In this document: positions 21,664 to 31,430 of the stretch, piece by piece | Layout of the letters: each line of letters opens with the position of its first letter | How positions within the stretch are numbered: position 1 is the first letter of the stretch | Assembly: GCA_022570795.1 (NCBI GenBank) | Contig: JAKUDP010000007.1 | Location: 1,054,001 to 1,118,000, forward strand | From: Sphaerulina vaccinii | Lineage: Eukaryota; Ascomycota; Dothideomycetes; Mycosphaerellales; Mycosphaerellaceae | DNA length: 64,000 nucleotides | Direction: 5' to 3' | The notes under the pieces: generated by a model | Database searches by the model: none | Seen by the model: the letters and a program-made list of their open reading frames with translations, nothing else | Told to the model about the DNA's origin: nothing | Made by a program: the position numbers and the translations under genes

Positions 21664-21704
21664 TTGGACACTCGATTACCAAACGGCTTTATTTCAGGTT
21701 CATT

Positions 21705-22559
21705 TCAAGCAACCTTACTGGCAAATGCCAAGATGTCTTTGCCAACCTGCTCATCGGCCTCAATACAGTGCCAATGGCCGACCTTGCTATATACCTTCAA
21801 CTCCTTGACCTTGCTACCCAGGTTGTCATGAATATACTGGCAGCCAGCTAATGGGGCAGACTGGTCTTCTTCGCCGGCTAGTATGAGCACGGGAGTGGTC
21901 ATTGATGAGAAGCCGGGGTCTTTCATGTTGATGATAGCTTCGCAATGGGTTGCGTATGACTTAGGGTCTTGGCCAAGGATTAGCTCGCGGATGAAAGCTC
22001 GCTGGAGAGGCGTGCTGTTGGAGCCTGTGGCAGCTTTTGGCACGCTATTTGCCAATGGCTCCATGCCATCTGTCAGACGAATCAGTATGCTAAGAATTTC
22101 TGGGATGATATCGTGGACCTTACCTTTGAGTACTGTGTCTATCCTTGTTTGGAACATCTCTGGTTTGATGGACGACGGATTGACTGGCCCAATGGCAACC
22201 ACACCTGCGACTCGGTCTGGATGTCTCGCAGCCACTGTCAATGCCATCGGCCCACCCATGGAATGTCCACAGACTACCGCTTTAGGAATGCTCAGATGAT
22301 CCATTAAGCTCATTACATCTTCTGCCATATCAACGATGCTCAACTTCTCGCCCTTCGACTTCGACTCTGCTGCGCCATACGTAGTCAAGGCGACCACTCG
22401 GTGGCCTTCCAGGTTTGGCACCACTGGCATATAGTAGTTCTGGGAGCTTCCCAACCCATGAATGCAAATGATTGGCAGTTTGTTTTCTTGGACCTGATAC
22501 CCGAGCTGCCCACTTTCAACGTACTGGATCGCATGTCCGTTGACTGTGGCGAAAGGCAT
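21705..22559 (-). CDS. Alpha/beta hydrolase-fold protein
   Basis: A single exon of 284 residues. It has the HGLGSS oxyanion strand-turn at about residues 34-39, the nucleophile elbow GHSMGG with Ser100, an acid in LAGEEDQSAP (Asp232), and His262 in KVGHWHCIE. This full catalytic set with family-typical length suggests an active soluble esterase/lactonase-like enzyme with a cap domain at about residues 130-200. Substrate unknown. No signal peptide, so it is probably cytosolic. Confidence 0.9.
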   Translation of the reverse strand: MPFATVNGHAIQYVESGQLGYQVQENKLPIICIHGLGSSQNYYMPVVPNLEGHRVVALTTYGAAESKSKGEKLSIVDMAEDVMSLMDHLSIPKAVVCGHSMGGPMALTVAARHPDRVAGVVAIGPVNPSSIKPEMFQTRIDTVLKGKVHDIIPEILSILIRLTDGMEPLANSVPKAATGSNSTPLQRAFIRELILGQDPKSYATHCEAIINMKDPGFSSMTTPVLILAGEEDQSAPLAGCQYIHDNLGSKVKELKVYSKVGHWHCIEADEQVGKDILAFASKVA

Positions 22560-22884
22560 GATGTCTGACCTTGTGACTGTCCGCTGGCTTGTTAATGGAT
22601 ATTGTGTTTCTACAGAAAGTTGCAGACGAAGAGTCTATGTCCTTTGATGGCCGCCGCGGGCCGGTACTAAAGGTCTGACGTAAGCAGCTCATCCGATACT
22701 CGGAACTTCGATCCGACAGATTCAACACAGATGCTAAAGTGTTCATCGGAAAGAAGCCAGAGAAGTTGCCAGAGTCGCAAAAGAAGAATGGTGTGTCAGA
22801 AATCAAGTGTCCAGACGATGGTCATCTCCGTCCACGAGCAGTTGAAGAGCTGTCGCATGTCCAATAAGAGCGACTGGCTTGGCT

Positions 22885-23088
22885 ATGGCAGACGACCTCC
22901 ATCGTCTGCTTGCCACGAGCCAGGTGAAGCTACATGTCTTTGAAGGGCTGGCTCAGAAGCCCAAGGATTTCAAGTCCGAATCGCAAGATGAGAATCGCAA
23001 TGCGCCTACTTTGGCTATGCCAGATGTTGACTTGCTTGATATCGCGGCTTTGCAGATACGGAAAGCCGCCCACACGACCAGCTTATAA
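22885..23088 (+). CDS. Small hypothetical protein (67 residues)
   Basis: An ORF from ATG 22885 with balanced composition (MADDLHRLLATSQVK at the start, LLDIAALQIRKAAH near the end) between two better-supported genes. There is no recognised family or signal peptide. It may be a genuine short gene or an exon of one. The stop codon overlaps a TTATAAA sequence that may serve the next gene. Confidence 0.3.
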   Translation: MADDLHRLLATSQVKLHVFEGLAQKPKDFKSESQDENRNAPTLAMPDVDLLDIAALQIRKAAHTTSL

Positions 23089-23127
23089 ACATTCGCAATA
23101 TATCAGATTCCGGCTAATTTGTTCAGC

Positions 23128-23462
23128 ATGGCCATTTCCGCGCGTGCAGTACCACTATTAATGCGAAGGATTCACTTCTCCGCACGAATTCGCCTCCGCC
23201 CAAGGTTCTCCGCAGATCTCCAAAGTGATCTGCATGATCGCGTGGCAGACACGACCTCCGGCCAACAATCACCAGGCTGGTGGGTCACAACTGTTGTTAG
23301 CAGACATGATCTGCACAGTGAATATGCAAAGACGGTAAGCATCTGTCTGAGCTGCGAATTCCTGTTCGCACAATCATTCCTTCATTGCACTTCCAACCGC
23401 TGTTACCGCCGGACATCGTCAAACCCTCTGCGCAGGCATCGGCTCACGAACAAGCGGAGTGA
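23128..23462 (+). CDS. Small Arg-rich protein, possibly mitochondrial
   Basis: Exon 1 is 23128-23334 and exon 2 is 23436-23462, joined across a 101-nt intron (GTAAGC...CGCAG). The product is 77 residues ending ASAHEQAE. The N-terminus (MAISARAVPLLMRRIHFSAR) is basic, amphipathic and free of acidic residues, like a mitochondrial presequence. TTATAAA lies about 45 bp upstream. The stop is only 23 bp before the transporter ATG, so this may instead be an upstream ORF in the transporter leader. Family unknown. Confidence 0.45.
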
Positions 23463-23485
23463 TGTTATGACTGGGTTCAGACAAG

Positions 23486-25170
23486 ATGGCTCACATCGAG
23501 AAGCATAAGCTCGAGACACTCCATGCCGAGAATGTCAGCGAGCTTTCCCAGGTAGGCATGGTTCATCAATGCGACAGTCCATGACACTGAAATCGTACAG
23601 AAGTCCGAAGAAGCGAACATCTCACAAGAACTATTCATCGAGGACAAACCACGAGCACGCAAGCTCGTTCGGCGAATGGACCTGCACAATCTACCGCTAT
23701 GCGCATTCCTCTATCTGCTCAACTATCTGGACAGAGGCAACATAGGCAACAGCAAAGTGCTCAATAATGAGACGGGAGATTCTCTCCTTCAGCGGACCAA
23801 CATGACGAATACGAACTATGCGGTCGCTGTTTCGCTGTTCTCTCTTGCATATGCACTGTTTGAAGGTACAGATCTACCCAAAACTCACAAGACTCAGAAC
23901 AGTCACTGATTCATATGCGCTCGATAAAAGTTCCCAGCAACTGGATCATGAAGAGTTACGTACGGCCAAGCGTATGGCTTGCCACACTTCTCGGAGCTTG
24001 GGGAGTCTTCACGATCGGCTTCGCAGGAGTGCAGACTTATGCACAAGTCGTGGTGTTGAGATTCTTCATCGGAGTCTTCGAAGCAGTGAGTGAAAGGTAC
24101 ATCTTGAGAGAAAGCTCCCACGTTACTGATACCACCAGGGCTTCTTTCCTGGCATTGTCTATCTGATCACTTTCTGGTACCCAGTGGAAGAAAGATCTGT
24201 CCGAATCGCGTTCGTCCTTGCCTCTGCCACAGCAGCTGGAGCATTTGGCGGCTGTATAGCATACGGCGTTGGCCATATCAATGGCGATGGTGGCCTCGAG
24301 GGTTTCAGATGGTTGTTCATCATCGAAGGTGTCATTACAGTCATGATGGTTCTGCCAGTACTCTTCTTTCTACCGGACTACCCAAGTCGAGCGAAGTGGC
24401 TGAACGACGATGACAAGAAGTACATTCAAGACCGGATCGCTGTCAAAGGCGGAGGTTTCACAAAGGAGAAGTCTTCTAGGCACGAGATTATGGCCACGGC
24501 ATTCAGTGCTCGAATGCTAACACACTACTTGGCCTATGTGAGTTCGCAAGCATAGCTTCAGTATGATTAGTGCTGACTTTGTGTCTAGGCAACAAACTGT
24601 GTACCGCTTGGCTCACTCACATTCTTCACGCCGACCATTGTCTCCGGTCTCGGCTACACCTCGATCACAGCTCAACTGATGACAGTACCGCCATGGGTCG
24701 TCGGGTACTTCTTCTGTCTCTTCCTTGGATGGTCCGCTGACCGCTTCAACATGCGTGGCTGGCACATCATGGCTTCTTCCACACTTGGCGCGATCGGCTG
24801 GCTCACAGCTGGTCTTCTGCCAGCAGATGCATATGCTGCACGTTACGGCTGCCTCATGCTATGCGCATGTGGAGCTTTTCCATCCTCGGGTCCTCTGAGC
24901 GCATGGGTCACCTGCAATGTTCCTGCTATAGCATGCATGGGCATTGCGACCGCGATGAACAACAGTATGGCTGGCGTGTCGCAGATCATTGCGCAGTGGA
25001 TCTGGAAGCCGAACGAGTCGACGAAAGGATACCCGACTGGCAACTTCGTCTGCGCAGCATGTAGCTTCGTCACTGCCTTACTGGCACTTGGTATGAGGCT
25101 GAACTATGGACGCATGAACAGAGTCGGCGCGCTCGATGCCAAGGGCAAGGAGAAGATCTGGCTGCTGTAG
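23486..25170 (+). CDS. MFS transporter, anion:cation symporter (Dal5-like) family
   Basis: Five exons: 23486-23551, 23601-23865, 23931-24085, 24139-24537 and 24589-25170. All donors fit GT(A/G)(A/G/T)G and the joined frame is continuous. Hallmarks are LYLLNYLDRGNIGNSKVLN in TM1, the conserved loop FPGIVYLITFWYPVEERSVR, FLPDYPSRAKWLNDDDKKYI after TM6, and about 12 hydrophobic segments. Family members carry allantoate, nicotinate, biotin and related organic anions across the plasma membrane; the substrate here is undetermined. Confidence 0.9.
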
Positions 25171-25587
25171 GCACAGCCCTTCGCAAGGTCCCAGAGAAAC
25201 GGCCGACTGGGACTGCCTGGAAGTCAACGACTACGTCTTGAACATACGATGTGACGAGCGGGCATATTGAGAGACGCACTGCAGACTAACGGCACGTCTC
25301 CGTGTAGACTCATGTAATCTTTCGATACCGTGTCTGGAGCTGCCATAGCATCGACTACAGCACAGATAAGGAGCTGGCTTCTCGACATTCTGCCAATGCC
25401 GCGAGACGTCTTTTCACGGCCGACCTCCTGTGAGTTCAGCCTATCGCCGGAAATGGCAGCTCTTTGTCCTTCTTGACGGGAGTGTCGCTCGAGCTGTGTG
25501 GCATTGAGCATGACGCCGCGTCCGGCATGTTCTTTGTTCTTCACAAGACTACAGACACATTTATCAAGCCAGCCGCAACACAACTAC
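25171..25587. other. Intergenic region, no supported gene
   Basis: The 3' flank of the transporter. Minus-strand ORFs here have poor composition. I see nothing further that I can support. Confidence 0.3.
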
Positions 25588-25800
25588 ATGCAATGATCTC
25601 GATGACATTCGAGCTCACTCAATTGTAAGCAAGCCTCTCATAAAGCGATCTCGGCAACATTCGAGCATTCACTCACTTGTGAGCAAGTCTCTCTCTCCTG
25701 AAGTGATCCCGACAACAATTCAGCATCTTGTAAGCAAGCCTCTCCTGAAGGAATCCCGACAATATTCGAGCATTCACTCACTTGTGAACAAGCCTCTCGC
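25588..25800 (+). repeat. Four imperfect tandem repeats of about 50-60 bp
   Basis: Each unit follows the pattern GATC(T/C)CGACAACATTCGAGC, then (ATT)CACTCACTTGT, then GAGCAAGCCTCTC, with indels between units. Starts are near 25588, 25649, 25705 and 25752. The repeat lies in the 5' flank of the damaged F-box gene. Confidence 0.75.
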
Positions 25801-26066
25801 ACGAGGCACTTCGACATAGACCATTGACAGAGACTCCATCGGGATACATTCCACTATGGCGACCGCTCCACCATCCTCAAGACTTCGCGCGCGCGGTGCG
25901 AATGGTCGTGCCATCGTACCACCAACAATCGCTGATTCTGTCCTTATACACAAGCGAAAGGTAAACAAGAAGCTGAAGGATAGATGGGGCCAATCCTATC
26001 AAGACCCTCATCGATTTCTCTATCCAGTACGATGATCGAAGTGACCTCTCTGGATGCAGGACTGTC

Positions 26067-27332
26067 ATGGGCGCTGGAGCCGCAACGCTTCTACCGGACC
26101 TTTTCTCGAATGTAATGGAGCTCCTGCCACCGTATAGTATTGTACAGTGTCGCCGGGTCTGCCGAGTCTGGCGGGATACTATCGACAAGTTCGGTAGTTC
26201 TATCCAGCAAGCACAGTTCACTACGCCCTGGGCTGGCGATGGTGTGACCCGACGTGTCAGATCAGGTCAACTGGTTCCTCCACCTGGCGATCAGACTGTG
26301 TCAGCCATCAATGCTGAGGTATTACACCAGGACGGCCAGATCGATCCTGGCTCTGGGGCGATTGTCAAGTTCCGTCGAGATCCATGGGCGAGACAGCTCA
26401 GCGCAACAGACCCCAGAATGGCAATGCTCGTGCGCCAGCCTCCGACGACCGCCGCCATGATATCTCTTCGGGTTTACGAGCTCGTGCATGCAATTGGTTC
26501 TACCAAAAGTGCGAATCCGCACCCCTAGCAGATTGATTGTTGTATATAAGGCCTTATTCCAACTCTCCCCTTAAGCCTTATATACTATATCTCTATTTGT
26601 AGACTGTGTTCGATAGTAACTATTGTCCGAGAAGTGCGGCAGGGAATTCGAGTTGCTAAGGGCTAGTTCGAGCAATAACGATGCTAGCTGCTAGCTGTTT
26701 GGCTATCCTTTCGTAAGGGTGCCGTTTGCTATATATAGGTTGCCATGTCGCATTACTAGTTGCCTAAGGAAGAGCTATAAGACTATAAATCAATTAGTTC
26801 TACCAAAAGTGCGAATCCGCACCCCTAGCAGATTGATTGTTGTATATAAGGCTTCATTCCAACTCATGCTACATTCTTCCCGGGCCCAATAGCTCCAGCG
26901 GTCGTCAACAACCCAGCAGCGCCAACTATTTTACAGGTGCTGAATCCTGACGGGGTTCGTTATCGAGATCTCCAGAATGCAGTCGTCCAAGAAATCACTA
27001 CACGAACGACTCCTGGAATCAATACTTGGTTCGTCAACATGCAGAGGACTACGATACAATTGGGCTTCCTCAATCCCCTACAATGGCGGAATCGGCCCAC
27101 AAATTGGTGGGATCCGACCAGAGCATCTCTGGACGATGAGGAGTGGAGGAAATATAAGGCATATCATCGACGACTCAATTGCTGGAAGAGGGATGTCATA
27201 GCACTTGAGACTGCTGCTGAAACTTCAGCTTTGGACATGGCAACAACGAATGACAGGATGCCAAGTGATAAATGGTTCGTCGACAGTGAGAATGTGGCAA
27301 TCTCCAACGAGCCTTTAGTAAGAAGCCCATAA
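26067..27332 (+). pseudogene. F-box protein gene split by a 374-bp insertion
   Basis: The 5' part from ATG 26067 encodes an F-box (LLPDLFSNVMELLPPYSIVQ then CRRVCRVWRDTIDK) and runs in frame to VYELVHA at 26490. The 3' part resumes at 26869 in the frame that reads ATFFPGPIAPAVVNN and continues to a TAA at 27332 (ending ISNEPLVRSP). The two halves connect in frame if the 26491-26864 element and one copy of the flanking CATG are ignored. As it stands, the element supplies a stop shortly after the junction. A possible upstream exon at 25857 does not splice in cleanly, so the 5' end may also be damaged. Confidence 0.75.
26491..26864 (+). mobile_element. Short element with 74-bp terminal direct repeats
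   Basis: 74-bp direct repeats at 26491-26564 and 26791-26864 lie exactly 300 bp apart and differ at three positions, all transitions. They flank a 226-bp AT-rich interior with no ORF. The insertion is bounded by CATG at 26487-26490 and 26865-26868, a 4-bp target duplication. It splits an F-box gene in frame. The terminal direct repeats suggest a miniature LTR-like element, although the ends are not TG...CA. The repeat includes GTGCGAATCCGCAC, which can form a small hairpin. Confidence 0.8.
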
Positions 27333-27409
27333 TAGGCATGGCTGACTTTTCGTATCCTCTCGAGAGTGGCCTGCTCACGTCTGCAGAGCTCATAATGAGA
27401 TATTTACCC

Positions 27410-28980
27410 TTAGCAGCTCGGCAGAGAGCTCAACTTTCCCTGAGCACCACCACAGTTTGCACTGCCAGAGTCCTTTGTGCTAGAACCGCTTCCCTTCTGC
27501 ACACCCTGATACTGCTGACAGACCTTCTTAGAAACTCCGCATGAGCCAGAGACAGTAGCCTTGTCGCCATAGTTGACTACAAGCCATCGTCAGTACCATT
27601 CTGGTCGAGCTTCCAAATCTTGCTTACCATTGATGCCAACCAAGTCAGAAATGACTCCATTGACCCGCACACTGTCGACAACAACATTGCGAGGTCCGCC
27701 GTTGTTTGTGCAGTCACCACAGCTGCGATAGAGCTTGCCGATGTTGACGTAAGTGCCGCCTTTGATCGTGACAGTTCCACGACCATTGTGCTGAACGACC
27801 TTGTCGGCGGCATTCTGGGCACCGCCGCCTTGGATCAGAACGTTGCCGGTTCCAAGGGCAGAGATGGCATCTGGCAGCTCACATCAGCCTCTTCATTGCT
27901 CAACTACCAGTAGCAAGCAAGACTTACCTTCGCAGACATCCCTGAAGTAGACATTCCTCAATGTACAAGCTCCTAGAATGCCCATCAGTACACAATGCTC
28001 GGACTTCACCCCTTGTACATACCTTTGCAATGAACGCCTTCTAACTGCCTGGCTCCGATGATGACATCTGCAAGAGTGGCACCATCTTCCAAAATGAACA
28101 CTGCATTGGCGTCTCCAGTATCATCGTCAGTGTTGCAGTCTCGGCCTCTATCATACTCCATATAGTCATAGTGCTTGTAGCCATTGGCTGCGATGACTGA
28201 GGCTGTCTCCTTCTCAGCCCGGTACAAGCACCTCGTTCGATCACTTCAAGGTTGTAGGTTGCAACAAAGTGTTCGTAATGGAAGGTGTGAGTGTTGTAAG
28301 TACGGCAGGTAGTAGGTGGAAGGCTCGGTGCTTGCACCGGTCTGAGGAAAAGATGCAGTATTTTGTCAAAGATGGAGCTTAGCTTGCGTTTCGAGCGACA
28401 ACACCATGCGCTAACAACGCAGACCAGAGCCAGTACGATTCCCCGGGCAAGTGATCGAAGGCGATTCTCGGCATACAACTTTCACCCTAATCGGTAAGGT
28501 TGACCGTAGGGCTGCTGTCTATATAGGCCTATATAGCGCTGGATCTAGGAAATTTGACAAACACGAAGATGTTTATAGGTGCCCGGGCTTTTGCTGTTAA
28601 AGGCCTATAACATATCGCTGTCGATCCTTCGCCTAATTATCTGGAACCTATTTTTCGCATATGTCGACAACTAGTTGTGGTATTATGCTGTGCACGAAAA
28701 GGTGCTGGATTTCGGCCTATCCGATAGGCACTTTTGACAAAATACCGCATCTTTTCCTCAGGCGCTCCGCTAGAGCCAGCTTGCCTGCACCTACCTACCT
28801 ACTCAGCACCTTCCGATGTTGTATAGCAAGAACAAGAAGGCTTAGAAGGAGCGCCTGAAACGGAGGCAGGACTGAGGGTGCGCTCAAGGAGACAATGCTG
28901 CCTTTGCGAGCTGGGATGGACAGAGTCTGGGAGGCAACGAGGCCCGTGAAGAGGAGAATAAGAATGGATGAGAACTTCAT
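27410..28980 (-). pseudogene. Pectate lyase family 3 gene interrupted by a transposable element
   Basis: The 5' exon starts at ATG 28980 with a signal peptide (MKFSSILILLFTGLVASQ) and runs to about 28870. The coding frame resumes at 28194 and continues through introns 27973-28022, 27872-27927 and 27577-27627 to a stop at 27410-27412. PL3 hallmarks are DRGRDCNTDDDTGD, AVFILEDGATLADVIIGA, GVHCKG, NVYFRDVCEDA, IQGGGAQNAADKVVQHNG, LYRSCGDC and RNVVVDSVR. The enzyme cleaves polygalacturonate by beta-elimination outside the cell. The 667-bp insertion at 28203-28869 introduces stops after about 60 codons, so the gene is presumably null unless the insertion is spliced. Confidence 0.92.
28203..28869 (-). 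mobile_element. Nonautonomous TIR transposon, 667 bp, 8-bp target duplication
   Basis: A perfect 8-bp duplication, GACTGAGG, occurs at 28195-28202 and 28870-28877. It flanks an insert whose ends CTGTCTCCTTCTCAG and CTGAAACGGAGGCAG are 15-bp terminal inverted repeats matching at 12 positions. Removing the insert and one duplication restores the pectate lyase frame at SAPSV-IAANG. The interior carries a second, longer inverted repeat (28342-28371 with 28732-28761) and no transposase ORF. The 8-bp duplication fits the hAT superfamily, although the TIR sequence is not the classic one. Confidence 0.85.
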
Positions 28981-29925
28981 GGTGAGGAAGAGTCTTGTCT
29001 TGTGGTTGTTGGGCTTGGAGAGGTGTGATGCTACAATTAGAACGACGCACATGTCTCCTTTTGTACTTCTCTAGATTGACATTGACTGGGCTTCTGCGTT
29101 CGCTTCCAGCAATCGATGCATTATCAAGGAGGGGCCGCTATGAGAGGCCATCGCTGCAGCCAAGAGCACAGTATAGTGGTCGTGTAGTGTTCCCATCAAT
29201 GACGAGACACATGTCTACCATGTGTGGTGTAGCCAAGGCGACGCCATCGAATCTTGTATATGGTAGTGTTGACTTGTCACTGCAGAAATGCATGTTCTGT
29301 GCACGAAGTGTTGTAGCGAAGTGTGGTTCGCTTGCCGTCCTAGTTTTGAATTTTCCGTTCTACGCAAAGTGTCAATGGTACGAACCGTATCTTGCAGGTC
29401 GACATTGTAGGCCGTCTATAGACGAGGTGGAGTTAGCCGCATAGACCTCAGCTACTGTAGCACTCCTATGAACATAGCGTCTTGCTCGTGGCAGTCGTAG
29501 CCGTCTTTACGACGAGTTTAGATTGTGATGAGTGTAAGTGGTAATGTCGTCAGTATGCGGTAGCTTGATCAAGTGAGCCGTTGTTGCAATTGCAATCACA
29601 TACTGCTATATGCGAAACATCTTGACAGCACGCATACTTGGCGACTGTTAGCGAAGTCCTGTCGCTCTGTCGCTTGGGACACTTGCTAAAGTTGGAAGAG
29701 CTCCGCGTAGATTTTATGCCGAATGAGTGATCGACAATCCCGAAGCGTCGACCTTGCCGGACGTACCTCGTTGTTTGGTCGACCTTCCGCATTGGGCATT
29801 CTGGGCTTTGAAGGCATTTGAGGAATACTCTGCAGTCTCAGAAATCGCCTCAAGTAGTGATCGGCCGCCAGTGAGGCTATTTCGGCGCATAGCCGTTGCC
29901 TGAATGACAGAGAAGTCCTCAATCT
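28981..29925. other. Gene-poor 5' flank of the pectate lyase
   Basis: I find no convincing coding sequence. Short ORFs on both strands have mixed composition. Two similar hairpin-like motifs occur near 29405-29425 and 29500-29520 (CGTCTATAGACG and CGTCTTTACGACG). Confidence 0.3.
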
Positions 29926-31385
29926 CTGATGTTCTGGTCCGCTCACAGCACTGCTCTGCTGTAGCATCTGGCGACGTGGACGGGACGCAGCAATCGGAGA
30001 CCCGCAGACGAAGGGTTCAGTCTCTCCGGTTGCATGACTCCAACGTTTCGTCGGCTGGGTTGCCATCGAGGTGGCGTAGTATTCAGAGATGCCATGGAGT
30101 CCATCGCAGCACTCTCTGGTTCTCCGCTCCTGTTGCAGTACTGCTCTGCCGTAGAATCTGGCGGCGTAAACGGCATGCAGCGACCAGAGACCCGAAGACA
30201 ATGGGCTGCTTCTCTCTGCTTGCATGGCTTCAATGTTTTACTGCCCTGTCTGCAACTAGGGTAGCGTAGACTTTCGAGAATCTGCAGAGAGATTAGCGAT
30301 TTCAAGCCTTGGATCTGACTATGTCCACGCTGGTTTATGGCCTCTCTGATTCCCTCTCCGAAAGCTGCTGCTGCGTTGTCTGCGAATAGGGTGGCATGGT
30401 CTCCGCAAATCTGCAGAGAGTGAGGGTCTTTAGTCCTTAACTTTGACTATGTCCACGACGGGATATAGCCTCTCTGCTTCCCTCCTCGAAAGGTTTCGTT
30501 GCCCGGAATGCGCTCGAGATGGCGCAGTGTCCAGAGATTTGGCGGAGAACTAGCACTTTCAAGCCTTGATTTCCACCATGTCACACTGGCTTTCAGGTGT
30601 CTCTGAATGATCACTCGAAGATTTCTGTTACCTTGTCTGCGGTCCTAGTAGCGTAGTGTCCAGAAACATCTGCAGAGAGTCAGCAGCTTTGAGCCATAAT
30701 TACCACTATGTTCCACTGAAAAGTGGCTGCTCTCTGATATCGCGTTTCTCATTTGTTACTACAGCATATTCGCAACTAATGCCGTAGCTCTCGTTCCTTT
30801 CCGGAGAGAGCTGCCTATTCGTGCTGTTACTTCACATTATCGGGCAGCCATCCTTGTTGAGGTAGTCCTCACCACCCTCCTCACTGAATAGTGGCTGCTT
30901 CTGATGTCTCGTTCCTCATTTGTTATTACAGCATATTCGCAACTAATGCCGTAGCTCTCATGCCCTTCCAGAGGGTGCTCGTTATTCGTGCTGTTACTTC
31001 ACATTATCGGGCAGCCATCCTTGTTGAGGTAGTCCTCATCCTCCTCCTCGGTCGTGAGAAAGTGACATCCTACACCCTTCTTCTCTAGTATCCGCGATCG
31101 AGATGGCTTGGTGTCTAGAGATATGGCGGAGAACTGACACTTTCAGGAATATGTTCTCTGACTCACTGCTAATCTATGAATTTGATCTGTTTCTCGCTCT
31201 GGCTCCTTGGCTGGCGATATTTTGAGGAGAGAGTGATCTTGATATGCAGCCTTTTCTGATATGAGGTCTGCTTGTGCTTACGGGTCTGTCTGCAACTGAA
31301 GTGGCCTGGTCAGCAAGAAAAGATTTAGGGAAGGGGTGACATTTGATCGTGTTCTCTGATTCATTGCTAGTTTCTCAAACTAGCT
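29926..31385 (+). repeat. Field of diverged 110-170-bp tandem modules
   Basis: Recurring blocks include CTCTGATGTTCTGG...CTGCTCTGCTGTAGCATCTGGCG (29926 on, repeated near 30108), TTGTCTGC(A/G)A(A/C)TAGGGT(A/G)GC followed by ATCTGCAGAGAG (near 30245, 30375, 30635), GATGGC...GTGTC(C/T)AGAGAT(T/A)TGGCGGAGAACT (near 30515 and 31105), and a well-preserved 167-bp tandem pair at about 30720-31050. No continuous coding frame survives. Parts are copies of the 3' end of the gene at 31431. Confidence 0.8.
30832..31090 (-). pseudogene. Two decayed copies of the 3' end of the adjacent gene
   Basis: On the minus strand, 31088-30999 reads ILEKKGVGCHFLTTEEEDED then YLNKDGCPIM and a TGA. This closely matches the real end of the 31431-32684 gene (ILEKKRIGCHILTAEEEDED then YLNKDGCPIM). 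A shorter copy ends at 30832 with EDYLNKDGCPIM and TGA. The copies lie 432 and 599 bp beyond the true stop, in the same orientation. Confidence 0.85.
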
Positions 31386-31430
31386 TGTCTGTCTGTCGCA
31401 GCGCTTGGTCGACAGCCACTCACGGAAGCA

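Noticed and set aside
23866..23930. Frame breaks in the MFS gene as a pseudogene sign
   Set aside because: They are explained by normal short introns with GT-AG ends that restore a continuous transporter sequence.
28203..28869. Element treated as a long intron of the pectate lyase
   Set aside because: It has an exact 8-bp duplication and terminal inverted repeats, and removal must be at those ends rather than at GT-AG sites to keep the frame.
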